This document shows positions 5,970-12,302 of a stretch of DNA of 12,485 nt, in pieces; position 1 is the first letter of the stretch; every line of letters begins with the position of its first letter. The position numbers were made by a program, and so were the translations under genes. The notes below the pieces were generated by a model that was not told the origin of the DNA, searched no databases, and saw only the letters and a list, made by a program, of their open reading frames with translations. Source of the DNA: an uncultured Ruminococcus sp. (GTDB lineage: Bacteria; Bacillota; Clostridia; Oscillospirales; Ruminococcaceae); contig CALGTV010000046.1 of NCBI GenBank assembly GCA_937902395.1, positions 1 through 12,485 on the forward strand, in the 5' to 3' direction.

Positions 5970-7130
5970 ATGTTTAATGTTTATACACTTAATAAGATTT
6001 CATCTATCGGTACAGACATTTTCGACAAGAGCAAGTACGCTATTACAGAAGATGGCACTAACCCAGATGCTATTATGGTTCGTTCCGCTAAGATGCACGA
6101 TATGACTTTCGGCGATAAGCTTCTTTGTATCGCTCGTGCAGGTGCAGGCGTAAACAATATCCCTGTTGAGAGATGCGCTCAGGAGGGTATCTGCGTATTC
6201 AATACTCCCGGTGCTAACGCTAACGCTGTTAAGGAGCTTGCTATCTGCGCACTTCTCCTTGCTTCAAGAAAGATTACAGAGGCTGCTGCATGGGCTGCTT
6301 CACTCAAGGGAACAGAGGACGCTCCAAAGACTGTTGAAAGCGGAAAATCCAAGTTTGCAGGTCCTGAGATTGCAGGCAAGACACTCGGTGTTATCGGTCT
6401 TGGTGCTATCGGCGGTAAGATTGCAAACGCTGCTGAGGCTCTCGGTATGAAGGTTATCGGCTATGACCCTTACCTCTCAGTTGGTGCTGCTCTCCAGATG
6501 AATCCTGCTATCAAGATTGTTCCTGAGCTCAACGATATCTACAAGAACAGCGATTACATCACAATTCATATGCCTTACACACCTCAGACAAAGAACACAA
6601 TCGACGCTGAGCAGATTGCTATGATGAAGGACGGTGTTCGTCTCATCAACCTCGCAAGAGGCGAGCTTATCAACAGTGCCGCTGTTGTTGAGGCTATCAA
6701 GGCAGGTAAGGTTGCAAAGTACGTTACTGACTTTGCTGATGATATCGTTCTCGGTGAGGAAAATGTTATCGTTCTCCCACACCTTGGCGCTTCAACTCCT
6801 GAGAGTGAAGATAACTGCGCTGTTATGGCTGCTGATGAGATTATTGATTATCTTGAAAACGGCAACATCAGAAACAGTGTAAACTATCCTAACCTTTCAC
6901 TTAATGCTGTAGGCACAAAGATTTGCATTATCCACAAGAATGTACCCACAACTCTTGCTTCTATCACAACAGCTGTAGGCAACGAGGGTATCAACATTGA
7001 GAACATGGCTAATGCAAGCAAGGGCGATTTTGCTTACACAATGCTTGACGTTACAGGCGAAGTTCCTGCATCTGTTGAGGGCAAAATCAATGCTGTTGAC
7101 GGCGTTATCCGCGTAAGAGTTATTGGTTAA
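5970..7130 (+). CDS. serA: D-3-phosphoglycerate dehydrogenase, short clostridial type with ACT domain
   Basis: It oxidises 3-phosphoglycerate to 3-phosphohydroxypyruvate with NAD, the first step of serine synthesis. Visible are the substrate-domain motif ARAGAGVNNIP (55-65), the Rossmann motif GLGAIG (143-148), the NAD-ribose Asp166 in YDP, Arg230 in NLARGEL and His271 in LPHLGAST. At the usual catalytic Glu position (FxxEP in E. coli) the sequence is TDFADD (253-258), so Asp257 or Asp258 would have to take that role. The C-terminal ~70 residues (from ~317) form an ACT domain, the likely serine-feedback site. At 386 residues it lacks the extra intervening domain of long SerA proteins. The ATG at 5970 has AAAGAGGT 7-8 nt upstream. 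Lys codons are nearly all AAG, as in serC. Confidence 0.95.
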   Translation: MFNVYTLNKISSIGTDIFDKSKYAITEDGTNPDAIMVRSAKMHDMTFGDKLLCIARAGAGVNNIPVERCAQEGICVFNTPGANANAVKELAICALLLASRKITEAAAWAASLKGTEDAPKTVESGKSKFAGPEIAGKTLGVIGLGAIGGKIANAAEALGMKVIGYDPYLSVGAALQMNPAIKIVPELNDIYKNSDYITIHMPYTPQTKNTIDAEQIAMMKDGVRLINLARGELINSAAVVEAIKAGKVAKYVTDFADDIVLGEENVIVLPHLGASTPESEDNCAVMAADEIIDYLENGNIRNSVNYPNLSLNAVGTKICIIHKNVPTTLASITTAVGNEGINIENMANASKGDFAYTMLDVTGEVPASVEGKINAVDGVIRVRVIG

Positions 7131-7166
7131 TCAATACCAGCTGAAAAACTGCGAGAACCCACAAAG

Positions 7167-7293
7167 AATGGGATTCTAAAGGGCGAAGCCCTTTAGCAGA
7201 GTCCAGAGACAGCGGCGGGGAGCCCCCGCGGGCATCATGGGTGTGCAGGGCAAAGCCCTGCATAGCGTTTAAGCGCTCTGCAAGAGAGAGCGT
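7167..7293 (+). repeat. Compound multi-hairpin repeat in the serA 3' region, copy 1
   Basis: Four consecutive stem-loops lie between the serA stop and its terminator: CTAAAGGGC/GCCCTTTAG (7176-7196), GCGGGG/CCCCGC (7215-7229), TGCAGGGC/GCCCTGCA (7244-7262) and CGCTCT/AGAGCG (7274-7292). The first 44 bp (7167-7210) recur at 12437-12480 with two differences that preserve pairing. There is no protein-coding sense, and the GC-rich composition differs from the flanks. It is probably a non-autonomous interspersed repeat of the REP/MITE kind; the full boundaries cannot be fixed from two copies. Confidence 0.75.
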
Positions 7294-7322
7294 CCCCTTT
7301 ATTACAGCCTTTTTGATACGAT

Positions 7323-7356
7323 CAACAGCCGACGAATAATCGTCGGCTGTTGTTTT
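7323..7356 (+). terminator. Rho-independent terminator of serCA
   Basis: A perfect 13-bp stem, CAACAGCCGACGA (7323-7335) with TCGTCGGCTGTTG (7340-7352), has an ATAA loop and is followed by TTTT. It lies only 25 bp before the next start codon. Confidence 0.88.
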
Positions 7357-7381
7357 AAAAAAGCATTTTGGGAGAATTATT

Positions 7382-7918
7382 ATGGCTATAAGATTTTCAC
7401 TTGAAACCGTTCCCCATGGGGAACAACATAGCCTTGCACATAGTCTGCTGAAAGATATGCTGAAAGGTTTTTACAATATCGACTATACAGAAGAAATGAC
7501 TGAAAAAAACGATTATGGTAAGCCATATCTCGCGGATTATCCCGAAATATACTTCAACCTTTCCCATTCCGAAGGAATAACCGCCTGTATGGTTGAAAGC
7601 TGTCAATGTGGCATAGACTGTGAAAAAGTCCGCGAATACCGTCCTAATGTGATGAAACGTGCATTTTCCGCGAAAGAGCGTGAGATGATTGAAAACGCTT
7701 CTGAAAATGAACGTGATTTGCTGTTTTTCACACTGTGGACGCTGAAAGAGGCATATATCAAAGCAATTGGCAAAGGCTTGTCTTTCCCTTTGAACGAGGC
7801 TGAATTTTTAATTGAAGACGGAAATATTATCAGCAATATCAAGGATTACGAATTCCGCAGATATATTATTGAAGACGGGAAATTTGTAATGGCTACGGCG
7901 TTGAAAATTAATGCGTAA
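7382..7918 (+). CDS. Sfp-type 4'-phosphopantetheinyl transferase
   Basis: It transfers 4'-phosphopantetheine from coenzyme A to a serine of carrier proteins. The 178-residue product has the defining motifs: FNLSHS (58-63), GIDCE (77-81) with Mg-binding Asp79 and Glu81, and WTLKEAYIKAIGKGL (119-133) with Glu123 and Lys127. It is shorter than B. subtilis Sfp (224 residues), mostly by a shorter N-terminal part, as is common in anaerobic Firmicutes. No carrier protein, fatty-acid or peptide synthetase gene is in the window, so its partner is unknown. The ATG has GGGAG 7 nt upstream. No strong promoter is seen: a TTGATA/AATAAT pair with a 16-bp spacer overlaps the serA terminator, so read-through from serCA is also possible. 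It converges with the toxin-antitoxin genes. Confidence 0.93.
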   Translation: MAIRFSLETVPHGEQHSLAHSLLKDMLKGFYNIDYTEEMTEKNDYGKPYLADYPEIYFNLSHSEGITACMVESCQCGIDCEKVREYRPNVMKRAFSAKEREMIENASENERDLLFFTLWTLKEAYIKAIGKGLSFPLNEAEFLIEDGNIISNIKDYEFRRYIIEDGKFVMATALKINA

Positions 7919-7922
7919 TGCG
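7909..7922 (+). repeat. Tandem 7-bp repeat at the end of the transferase gene
   Basis: Two copies of TAATGCG (7909-7915, 7916-7922) are followed by TAATT. The second copy supplies the stop codon. The final codons may have been replaced by a small inserted repeat; this is a weak inference. Confidence 0.4.
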
Positions 7923-7954
7923 TAATTATTCACAGATTCCGCAATTTCATAATA

Positions 7955-7984
7955 AAAAGGACGGAGAAAATTTCCGTCCCTTTT
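7955..7984. terminator. Bidirectional terminator between convergent genes
   Basis: GGACGGA (7959-7965) pairs with TCCGTCC (7973-7979). On the plus strand CTTTTG follows; on the minus strand a TTTTT run follows. It serves the transferase gene and the antitoxin gene from opposite sides. Confidence 0.85.
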
Positions 7985-7995
7985 GTCATTTTTGA

Positions 7996-8307
7996 TCATT
8001 CCTTTGAAATTGGCACAACTTTTAAAGTCAATCCCAGTGGTTCGAGTACCTTTAAAAAAGTTTTCAGCTGAGGACTTGTATAACCCTTTTCCATTCTGGC
8101 AATAACAGGCTGTTTCACTCCGCTGAGTTCTTCCAGTTTCTTCTGGCTGATACCCTTTTCCTGTCTGGCTTTGATAAGCTCCCCGATAATAGCAACTCTT
8201 AAATCACTTTCGGCAATTTCTTCAGAAGTGAAAAGTTCTGCTCTTACTTCTTCCCAGCTTCTTCCGATTGCAGGATTATTCATAATGTTTTTCTCTGCAT
8301 TATTCAT
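7996..8307 (-). CDS. HigA-like antitoxin, XRE-family HTH
   Basis: A 103-residue protein with an XRE helix-turn-helix at about 43-97: IKARQEKGISQKKLEELSGVKQPVIARMEKG is typical of the fold, followed by LKTFLKVLEPLGLTLKVVPI. The N-terminal ~40 residues (RSWEEVRAELFTSEEIAES) form the usual extra helices of antitoxins of Gp49-like toxins. It should bind and neutralise the toxin encoded upstream and repress the shared promoter by binding the dyad at 8694-8729. Its start overlaps the toxin stop by 8 bp, and AGAGGTG precedes the ATG by ~6 nt within the toxin gene, so translation is probably coupled. The toxin-first order is that of higBA operons. Confidence 0.9.
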   Translation of the reverse strand: MNNAEKNIMNNPAIGRSWEEVRAELFTSEEIAESDLRVAIIGELIKARQEKGISQKKLEELSGVKQPVIARMEKGYTSPQLKTFLKVLEPLGLTLKVVPISKE

Positions 8308-8662
8308 ACTTTACACCTCTTTCTATCAAGTCTGCGAGTTCACGTTTGGCTTTTTCGATTTCCCTTTTTGGAGTTTTCTGCGTTTTCTTCATAAATTGAT
8401 GGAGCAGTACATATCCACCATCTATCCAAGCTACAAATAGTATTCTGTCACGGAGAGGTCTTAATTCCCATATTTCACCGTCAAGATGCTTGATATACGG
8501 TTCTCCTGCCTGTGTACCATAATTGCGAAGCATTTCGATATGGTCGCCTATTTTATTTAGCTTAATACGACTGTCCTTATCGTTTTTCTTTGATAATTCC
8601 GTCATATATTTTATTACAGGTTCATTACCGTTTTTGTCCTTGTAAAAATATATTTTATGCAA
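8300..8662 (-). CDS. HigB/RelE-family toxin (phage Gp49-like), TTG start
   Basis: A 120-residue protein of the Gp49-like HigB group, predicted ribosome-dependent mRNA endonucleases. The family core is visible: IYFYKDKNGNEPVIKY at the start, YIKHLDGEIWELRPLRDRILFVAW (56-79) with the conserved E-L-R, then LLHQFMKKTQKTP (86-98). Basic residues that could contact RNA include Arg68, Arg73, His88, Lys92 and Lys93. No ATG fits the start; the TTG at 8662 gives the correct family N-terminus and has AGGAGAGGGGG upstream, with 9 nt between the last G and the TTG. A weak start codon would keep toxin output low relative to the antitoxin. The next in-frame ATG (codon 20) would remove the first strand. No truncation is visible, so the pair looks functional. 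Confidence 0.9.
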   Translation of the reverse strand: MHKIYFYKDKNGNEPVIKYMTELSKKNDKDSRIKLNKIGDHIEMLRNYGTQAGEPYIKHLDGEIWELRPLRDRILFVAWIDGGYVLLHQFMKKTQKTPKREIEKAKRELADLIERGVKYE

Positions 8663-8688
8663 GTTTATTATCCCCCTCTCCTAATTAT

Positions 8689-8717
8689 ATTATACTCAAA
8701 AGTTATTGATTTGTCAA
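8689..8717 (-). promoter_or_regulatory. Consensus promoter of the toxin-antitoxin operon
   Basis: Minus-strand TTGACA (8712-8717) and TATAAT (8689-8694) have a 17-bp spacer, a perfect consensus. The expected start near 8682 gives a ~20-nt leader. Such a strong promoter fits a tightly autorepressed operon. Confidence 0.88.
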
Positions 8718-8729
8718 GTACTTTTAAGT
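8694..8729. promoter_or_regulatory. 36-bp imperfect dyad, candidate antitoxin operator
   Basis: The arms read ACT-n-AAAAGT-n2-TTGA on the left and TCAA-n2-ACTTTT-n-AGT on the right, around a centre at 8711/8712, with 13 of 18 positions paired. It covers the spacer and -35 box of the toxin-antitoxin promoter, where a bound HTH dimer would exclude RNA polymerase. Confidence 0.6.
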
Positions 8730-8742
8730 TATTATTCTCTGA

Positions 8743-8774
8743 TAAAAAAAGAGGCGGAAAAAACATTCGCCTCT
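8743..8774 (-). terminator. Rho-independent terminator of htpG
   Basis: On the minus strand the 7-bp stem AGAGGCG/CGCCTCT (8774-8768 with 8756-8750) is followed by a run of T (complement of 8744-8750). It lies about 100 bp after the htpG stop, beyond the two repeat hairpins. Confidence 0.85.
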
Positions 8775-8787
8775 CAGTTTTTATATT

Positions 8788-8870
8788 TGCGGACTGCCAG
8801 AGGCAGTCCCTACGTTATTCTATTGTTATTTAAGGTATAACGCACGGACACGGCACGCCGTGTCCCTACA
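8788..8870. repeat. Pair of REP-like hairpins in the htpG 3' region
   Basis: Two palindromes, GGACTGCC-AGA-GGCAGTCC (8791-8809) and GGACACGGC-AC-GCCGTGTCC (8846-8865), have similar flanks: GC or CGCAC before and CTACG or CTACA after. The outer GGAC...GTCCCTAC is shared while the inner stem differs but remains paired. This matches widespread GTAGGGAC...GTCC interspersed repeats of Clostridia (family name not recalled). Confidence 0.7.
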
Positions 8871-8874
8871 TTAA

Positions 8875-10770
8875 TTACATCAATTCACAAATAAGATTTG
8901 AAAACTCAACAGGATTCTCAACGGGCATACCCTCGATAAGAAGTGCCTGTGTATAGAGAAGCTTTGCATACTTTCCAAGCTTTTCACTGTCGGAAGATGC
9001 CGCTGTAAGCTTGCCGAAAATCTCATGGTCGGGATTGATTTCAAGCACTCTCTGAGCCTTTACTTTCTGGTCGCCGGGCATAGAATTAAGCACCTTTTCC
9101 ATTTCAAGAGTAATCTCGCCCTCGCTTGAAATACATACAGGGTGAGATTTCAGACGCTTTGAAAGTACAACCTTTGCCACGGAATCGCCAAGAGAATCTG
9201 CCATAGTTTTAAGCATATCGGCATTTTCTTCCTCTTTAGCCTTAACTTCCTCCTGCTTTTCGGTATTTTCAATTCCCAAATCGTCGGAGGAAACGTTCTT
9301 GAACTCTTTTTCCTTGTAGTTCATCAGCATTTTTATTGCAAATTCATCAACATTATCTGTGAGGTAGAGAATTTCAAATCCCTTATCCTTTACAAGTTCA
9401 GTCTGTGGAAGCTGTTCAATACGTGCCACACTTTCGCCTGTTGCGTAGTAGATGTACTTCTGGTTCTCTGGCATTGCTGTAACGTATTCGTCAAGAGTTA
9501 CAAGCTTGCCCTGAGATGAAGTAAAGAGAAGTAAATCCTGCAACTTATCCTTATTCATTCCATAGCCGCTGTAAACTCCGAATTTAAGCTGTACGCCGAA
9601 TTCTTTCCAGAATGTCTCGTACTTCTCGCGGTCGTTTTTCAGCATCTTTTTCAGTTCGCTTGAAACTGTCTTTTCGATGCTCTTTGCAATGACTTTAAGC
9701 TGTCTGTCGTGCTGGAGCATTTCTCTTGAAATGTTGAGAGATAAGTCCTCACTGTCCACAAGTCCCTTTACAAAGCAGAAGTAATCTGGGAGCAAATCAG
9801 CACATTTATCCATGATGAGAACGCCGTTTGAGTAAAGCTGCAAGCCCTTTTCGAATTCCTTTGAATAGAAATCATAGGGAGCTTTTGAGGGGATGTAAAG
9901 CAGTGCGTTATAGCTTGGCATACCCTCATTTACAACGTGAGAATATTTCAGCGGCTCGTTGTAGTCGTAGAATTTCTCTGTGTAGAAATGCTTGTAATCC
10001 TCCTCTTTAAGTTCGGATTTGCTCTTTTTCCAGAGAGGGACCATGCTGTTGAGGGTTTCAATCTCGATATATTCCTCGAATTCGGGAGACTTTCCAGCTT
10101 CCTTGTCCTCCTCGGAAAGCTCAACAGGACGGCTGTGAGTAACTTCCATTTTAATGGGGAAGCGGATATAATCTGAATACTTTGTAACAAGTCCCTTTAA
10201 GCGATATGTGTCAAGGAATTCGCCGTATTTCTCATCGTCTGTATCGTCAAGGAGTTCAAGGATAATTTCAGTTCCCACAGATGCCTTGTCGTCCTCGCTG
10301 ATTGTGTAGCCGTCAACACCCTCGGATTCCCAACGGTAAGCCACATCTGAGCCGTAAGCCTTTGTGATTACAGTTACTTTCTTAGCAACCATAAATGCAG
10401 AGTAGAAGCCTACGCCAAACTGTCCGATAATCTGGCTGTCCTCATCAAGCTTATTTTCTGTCTTGAATTTAAGAGAGCCGCTGTTAGCGATAGTACCGAG
10501 GTTATTTTCAAGCTCCTCAGCAGTCATACCGATACCGTTATCAGTAATTTTAAGGATTCTGCTGTCCTTATCGGCAGAAATCCAGATAGCAAAATCATCC
10601 TTTGCAAGTCCTACCTTATCATCGGTGAGGGACTTGAAATAGAGCTTGTCAATAGCGTCACTTGCGTTGGAAATAAGCTCACGGAGGAAGATTTCCTTGT
10701 GGGTATATATTGAATGAATCATCATATCAAGAAGTCGTTTAGACTCGGCTTTAAATTGTTTCTGTTCCAT
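8875..10770 (-). CDS. htpG: Molecular chaperone HtpG (Hsp90)
   Basis: A cytoplasmic ATP-dependent chaperone of 631 residues, a normal bacterial length. The N-terminal GHKL ATPase domain (~1-230) shows ELISNASDAIDKL (31-43, with Glu31 and Asn35), DNGIGM (77-82) and GQFGVGFYSAF (116-126). The middle domain carries LSLNISREMLQ, with the Arg that contacts ATP, and the C-terminal dimerisation domain ends in the region after IEGMPVENP. No frameshift or missing motif is seen. The ATG at 10770 has GGAGA 9 nt upstream; the frame stays open to 10800 but that part lies in the CIRCE operator. Control by HrcA is predicted from that operator. No terminator is seen between the preceding padR operon and htpG, so some read-through is possible. 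Confidence 0.98.
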   Translation of the reverse strand: MEQKQFKAESKRLLDMMIHSIYTHKEIFLRELISNASDAIDKLYFKSLTDDKVGLAKDDFAIWISADKDSRILKITDNGIGMTAEELENNLGTIANSGSLKFKTENKLDEDSQIIGQFGVGFYSAFMVAKKVTVITKAYGSDVAYRWESEGVDGYTISEDDKASVGTEIILELLDDTDDEKYGEFLDTYRLKGLVTKYSDYIRFPIKMEVTHSRPVELSEEDKEAGKSPEFEEYIEIETLNSMVPLWKKSKSELKEEDYKHFYTEKFYDYNEPLKYSHVVNEGMPSYNALLYIPSKAPYDFYSKEFEKGLQLYSNGVLIMDKCADLLPDYFCFVKGLVDSEDLSLNISREMLQHDRQLKVIAKSIEKTVSSELKKMLKNDREKYETFWKEFGVQLKFGVYSGYGMNKDKLQDLLLFTSSQGKLVTLDEYVTAMPENQKYIYYATGESVARIEQLPQTELVKDKGFEILYLTDNVDEFAIKMLMNYKEKEFKNVSSDDLGIENTEKQEEVKAKEEENADMLKTMADSLGDSVAKVVLSKRLKSHPVCISSEGEITLEMEKVLNSMPGDQKVKAQRVLEINPDHEIFGKLTAASSDSEKLGKYAKLLYTQALLIEGMPVENPVEFSNLICELM

Positions 10771-10793
10771 TTTATTACATCTCCAATTATTAT

Positions 10794-10820
10794 TTAGCAC
10801 TCAACTACTTCGAGTGCTAA
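10794..10820. promoter_or_regulatory. CIRCE operator (HrcA binding site)
   Basis: TTAGCACTC (10794-10802), 9-bp spacer, GAGTGCTAA (10812-10820): a perfect match to the CIRCE consensus, including spacer length. It starts at the predicted htpG transcription start, so HrcA would block initiation until heat stress. Confidence 0.96.
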
Positions 10821-10825
10821 TATAT

Positions 10826-10854
10826 AGTATATAACTTTTTTTGACTGATGTCAA
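10826..10854 (-). promoter_or_regulatory. Sigma-A promoter of htpG
   Basis: Minus-strand TTGACA (10849-10854) and TATACT (10826-10831) have a 17-bp spacer. The start is expected near 10819, inside the CIRCE element. Confidence 0.85.
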
Positions 10855-10881
10855 GGTGATATGAGAATGTTTACAATTTGT

Positions 10882-11958
10882 TCATATTTTGTGTTCTTTC
10901 AGCTTTTCCTCAATGAATTTAGGCATAGTCATACCTGATTTTTCACACTCATTCAGCAATTTCCCGAATACTACTGTTGATTTCTTCATAGGTTTCAGAA
11001 ATATGCTGTATGCGATAAATTCCATTAAGCAAAAAACTGCTACACCGATAAGACCTGCCCAAAGTGCTTCACTGTCGCGGAGAATATCAACGGCGAAAGG
11101 TACAACAAGAACAACCATAAAAACCGTTGTGACTTTATCAGCAACAACATTAATTTTTTGCTCTTTTTTTAGTTTTTCAAGAAATGTTTCCTCTGTCACT
11201 TTGCCCTTTTTCAGCAGCCTGTTATATCTCCACTGCCAGCCCTCAAGCACACCTTTCTGCATGGGCATATCCACACATGTATTTTTCCAGCTTTGTCTGA
11301 AAGCCTTTTTGTAGATGTCGCAGATAGTGCCGTATTTCCTATATCTTATAACAGAACGAATAGTGAAATATATAGCAATATAGCATACAAGAATAATCAA
11401 AATAACCCATACTTTCACGTTTGCGTCTATGGGCAATTTATATTCCGTCGAGAGAAAAACCGCCGCAAACATGGCAACGCAAAGTAATATGTTCGACCAG
11501 TCACCTGCTTTTCTGTTCTTCGCTGTAAGCGGTGCAACGACAAAAAAGGATATAATATTTGTCACAGCCGCAACAGAAAGACCGAAAATATATGGTGTAA
11601 GGTCTGCTTTTCCGCCCATATAAGCCATAAATCCCCCTGAATAAAACACAAAATTAAGCAGTTCCCAGATTACAAGGAAAATACACGCTCTGAAAATAAA
11701 CTCACCTGTGCTTTTCAGAAAATCGGAAACAGAATATTTCCCGAAATAATTTTTACAGAAATAGCTGATGTCCTTGCCTATAACCTTTTCCACAGGTCTG
11801 CCGTCCTCCTGTGCTGTCAGCAGAAGGTCATATAAATCGCTCATACTTTCGTTGATTTTTTCCTTAGTGTAGCCCTTAGTCATCGCATACTGAACAGCTG
11901 TTGAAAAAGCCTCGTTGTATGCTCCTGTCAGATTTTTTCCCATTTCATTAACATTCAT
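10882..11958 (-). CDS. Six-helix membrane protein with DUF1048-like N-terminal domain
   Basis: A 358-residue protein. Residues ~1-75 are soluble and include LYDLLLTAQEDGRPVEKVIGKDISYFCKNY, resembling the DUF1048/DUF1700 domain that is usually encoded next to PadR regulators. Hydrophobic segments follow at about 88-107, 121-143, 155-171, 182-201, 275-293 and 299-320, with a basic soluble region at ~202-272 (RYRKYGTICDIYKKAFRQSWK). No enzyme or transporter motif is recognised. The ATG at 11958 has GAGGG 7 nt upstream and is 10 nt after the padR stop, so the two are co-translated; the frame extends to 12099 but would overlap padR without a site. The function is unknown; as part of a PadR operon it may sense or respond to membrane stress or an antimicrobial compound. 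Confidence 0.82.
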   Translation of the reverse strand: MNVNEMGKNLTGAYNEAFSTAVQYAMTKGYTKEKINESMSDLYDLLLTAQEDGRPVEKVIGKDISYFCKNYFGKYSVSDFLKSTGEFIFRACIFLVIWELLNFVFYSGGFMAYMGGKADLTPYIFGLSVAAVTNIISFFVVAPLTAKNRKAGDWSNILLCVAMFAAVFLSTEYKLPIDANVKVWVILIILVCYIAIYFTIRSVIRYRKYGTICDIYKKAFRQSWKNTCVDMPMQKGVLEGWQWRYNRLLKKGKVTEETFLEKLKKEQKINVVADKVTTVFMVVLVVPFAVDILRDSEALWAGLIGVAVFCLMEFIAYSIFLKPMKKSTVVFGKLLNECEKSGMTMPKFIEEKLKEHKI

Positions 11959-11968
11959 AACAATTCCC

Positions 11969-12286
11969 TCATTCATATAAAACTTTTTTTGCGGATTCCG
12001 TAATCCGTTCATATCGTGCTTTGAATTCTTCAAGCATTTTTTCCCCTGTTGGCGTAATTGAGTAGTATTTCCGCATTGGTCCGAGAGGTGATTTAGCACG
12101 GCGGCAGGCTATATATCCGCCCCTGTCAAGTCGGGTTATAATGGGATAAACCGTTCCCTCGCCTACGTCCTCGAATCCGCATGTTTCAAGGGATACGAGG
12201 ATTTCATAGCCGTATGTTTCACCTTTTGCGATAATCGCCAGTATACAGCCCTCCAAAACGCCTTTCATCAATTGAACATTATCCAT
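11969..12286 (-). CDS. PadR-family transcriptional repressor
   Basis: A 105-residue winged-helix regulator of the small PadR type. The N-terminal MDNVQLMKGVLEGCILAII, helix GETYGYEILVSLE, recognition region GEGTVYPIITRLDRGGYI (42-59) and wing MRKYYSITPTGEKMLEEF (71-88) are all typical; a short C-terminal helix supports dimerisation. PadR proteins usually repress their own operon and a linked membrane gene and are released by a small ligand or membrane signal. The ATG at 12286 has GGGGG about 7 nt upstream. The promoter upstream is covered by inverted repeats that are probable PadR sites. The inducer cannot be read from the sequence. Confidence 0.95.
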   Translation of the reverse strand: MDNVQLMKGVLEGCILAIIAKGETYGYEILVSLETCGFEDVGEGTVYPIITRLDRGGYIACRRAKSPLGPMRKYYSITPTGEKMLEEFKARYERITESAKKVLYE

Positions 12287-12302
12287 AATCAGCCCCCTTT
12301 GG

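Noticed and set aside
7167..7293. Repeat as a CRISPR array or structured regulatory RNA of its own
   Set aside because: There are no regularly spaced identical units and no promoter; the second copy elsewhere points to an interspersed repeat.
9937..10190. Open frames of about 80 codons inside htpG on both strands
   Set aside because: They are shadows of the htpG reading frame without start signals.
10771..10800. Ten extra codons upstream of HtpG
   Set aside because: They lie in the leader and CIRCE element; the family start MEQKQFKAES has its own binding site.
11959..12099. Upstream extension of the six-helix protein across padR
   Set aside because: It overlaps padR in another frame, lacks a binding site and reads as non-protein-like sequence.
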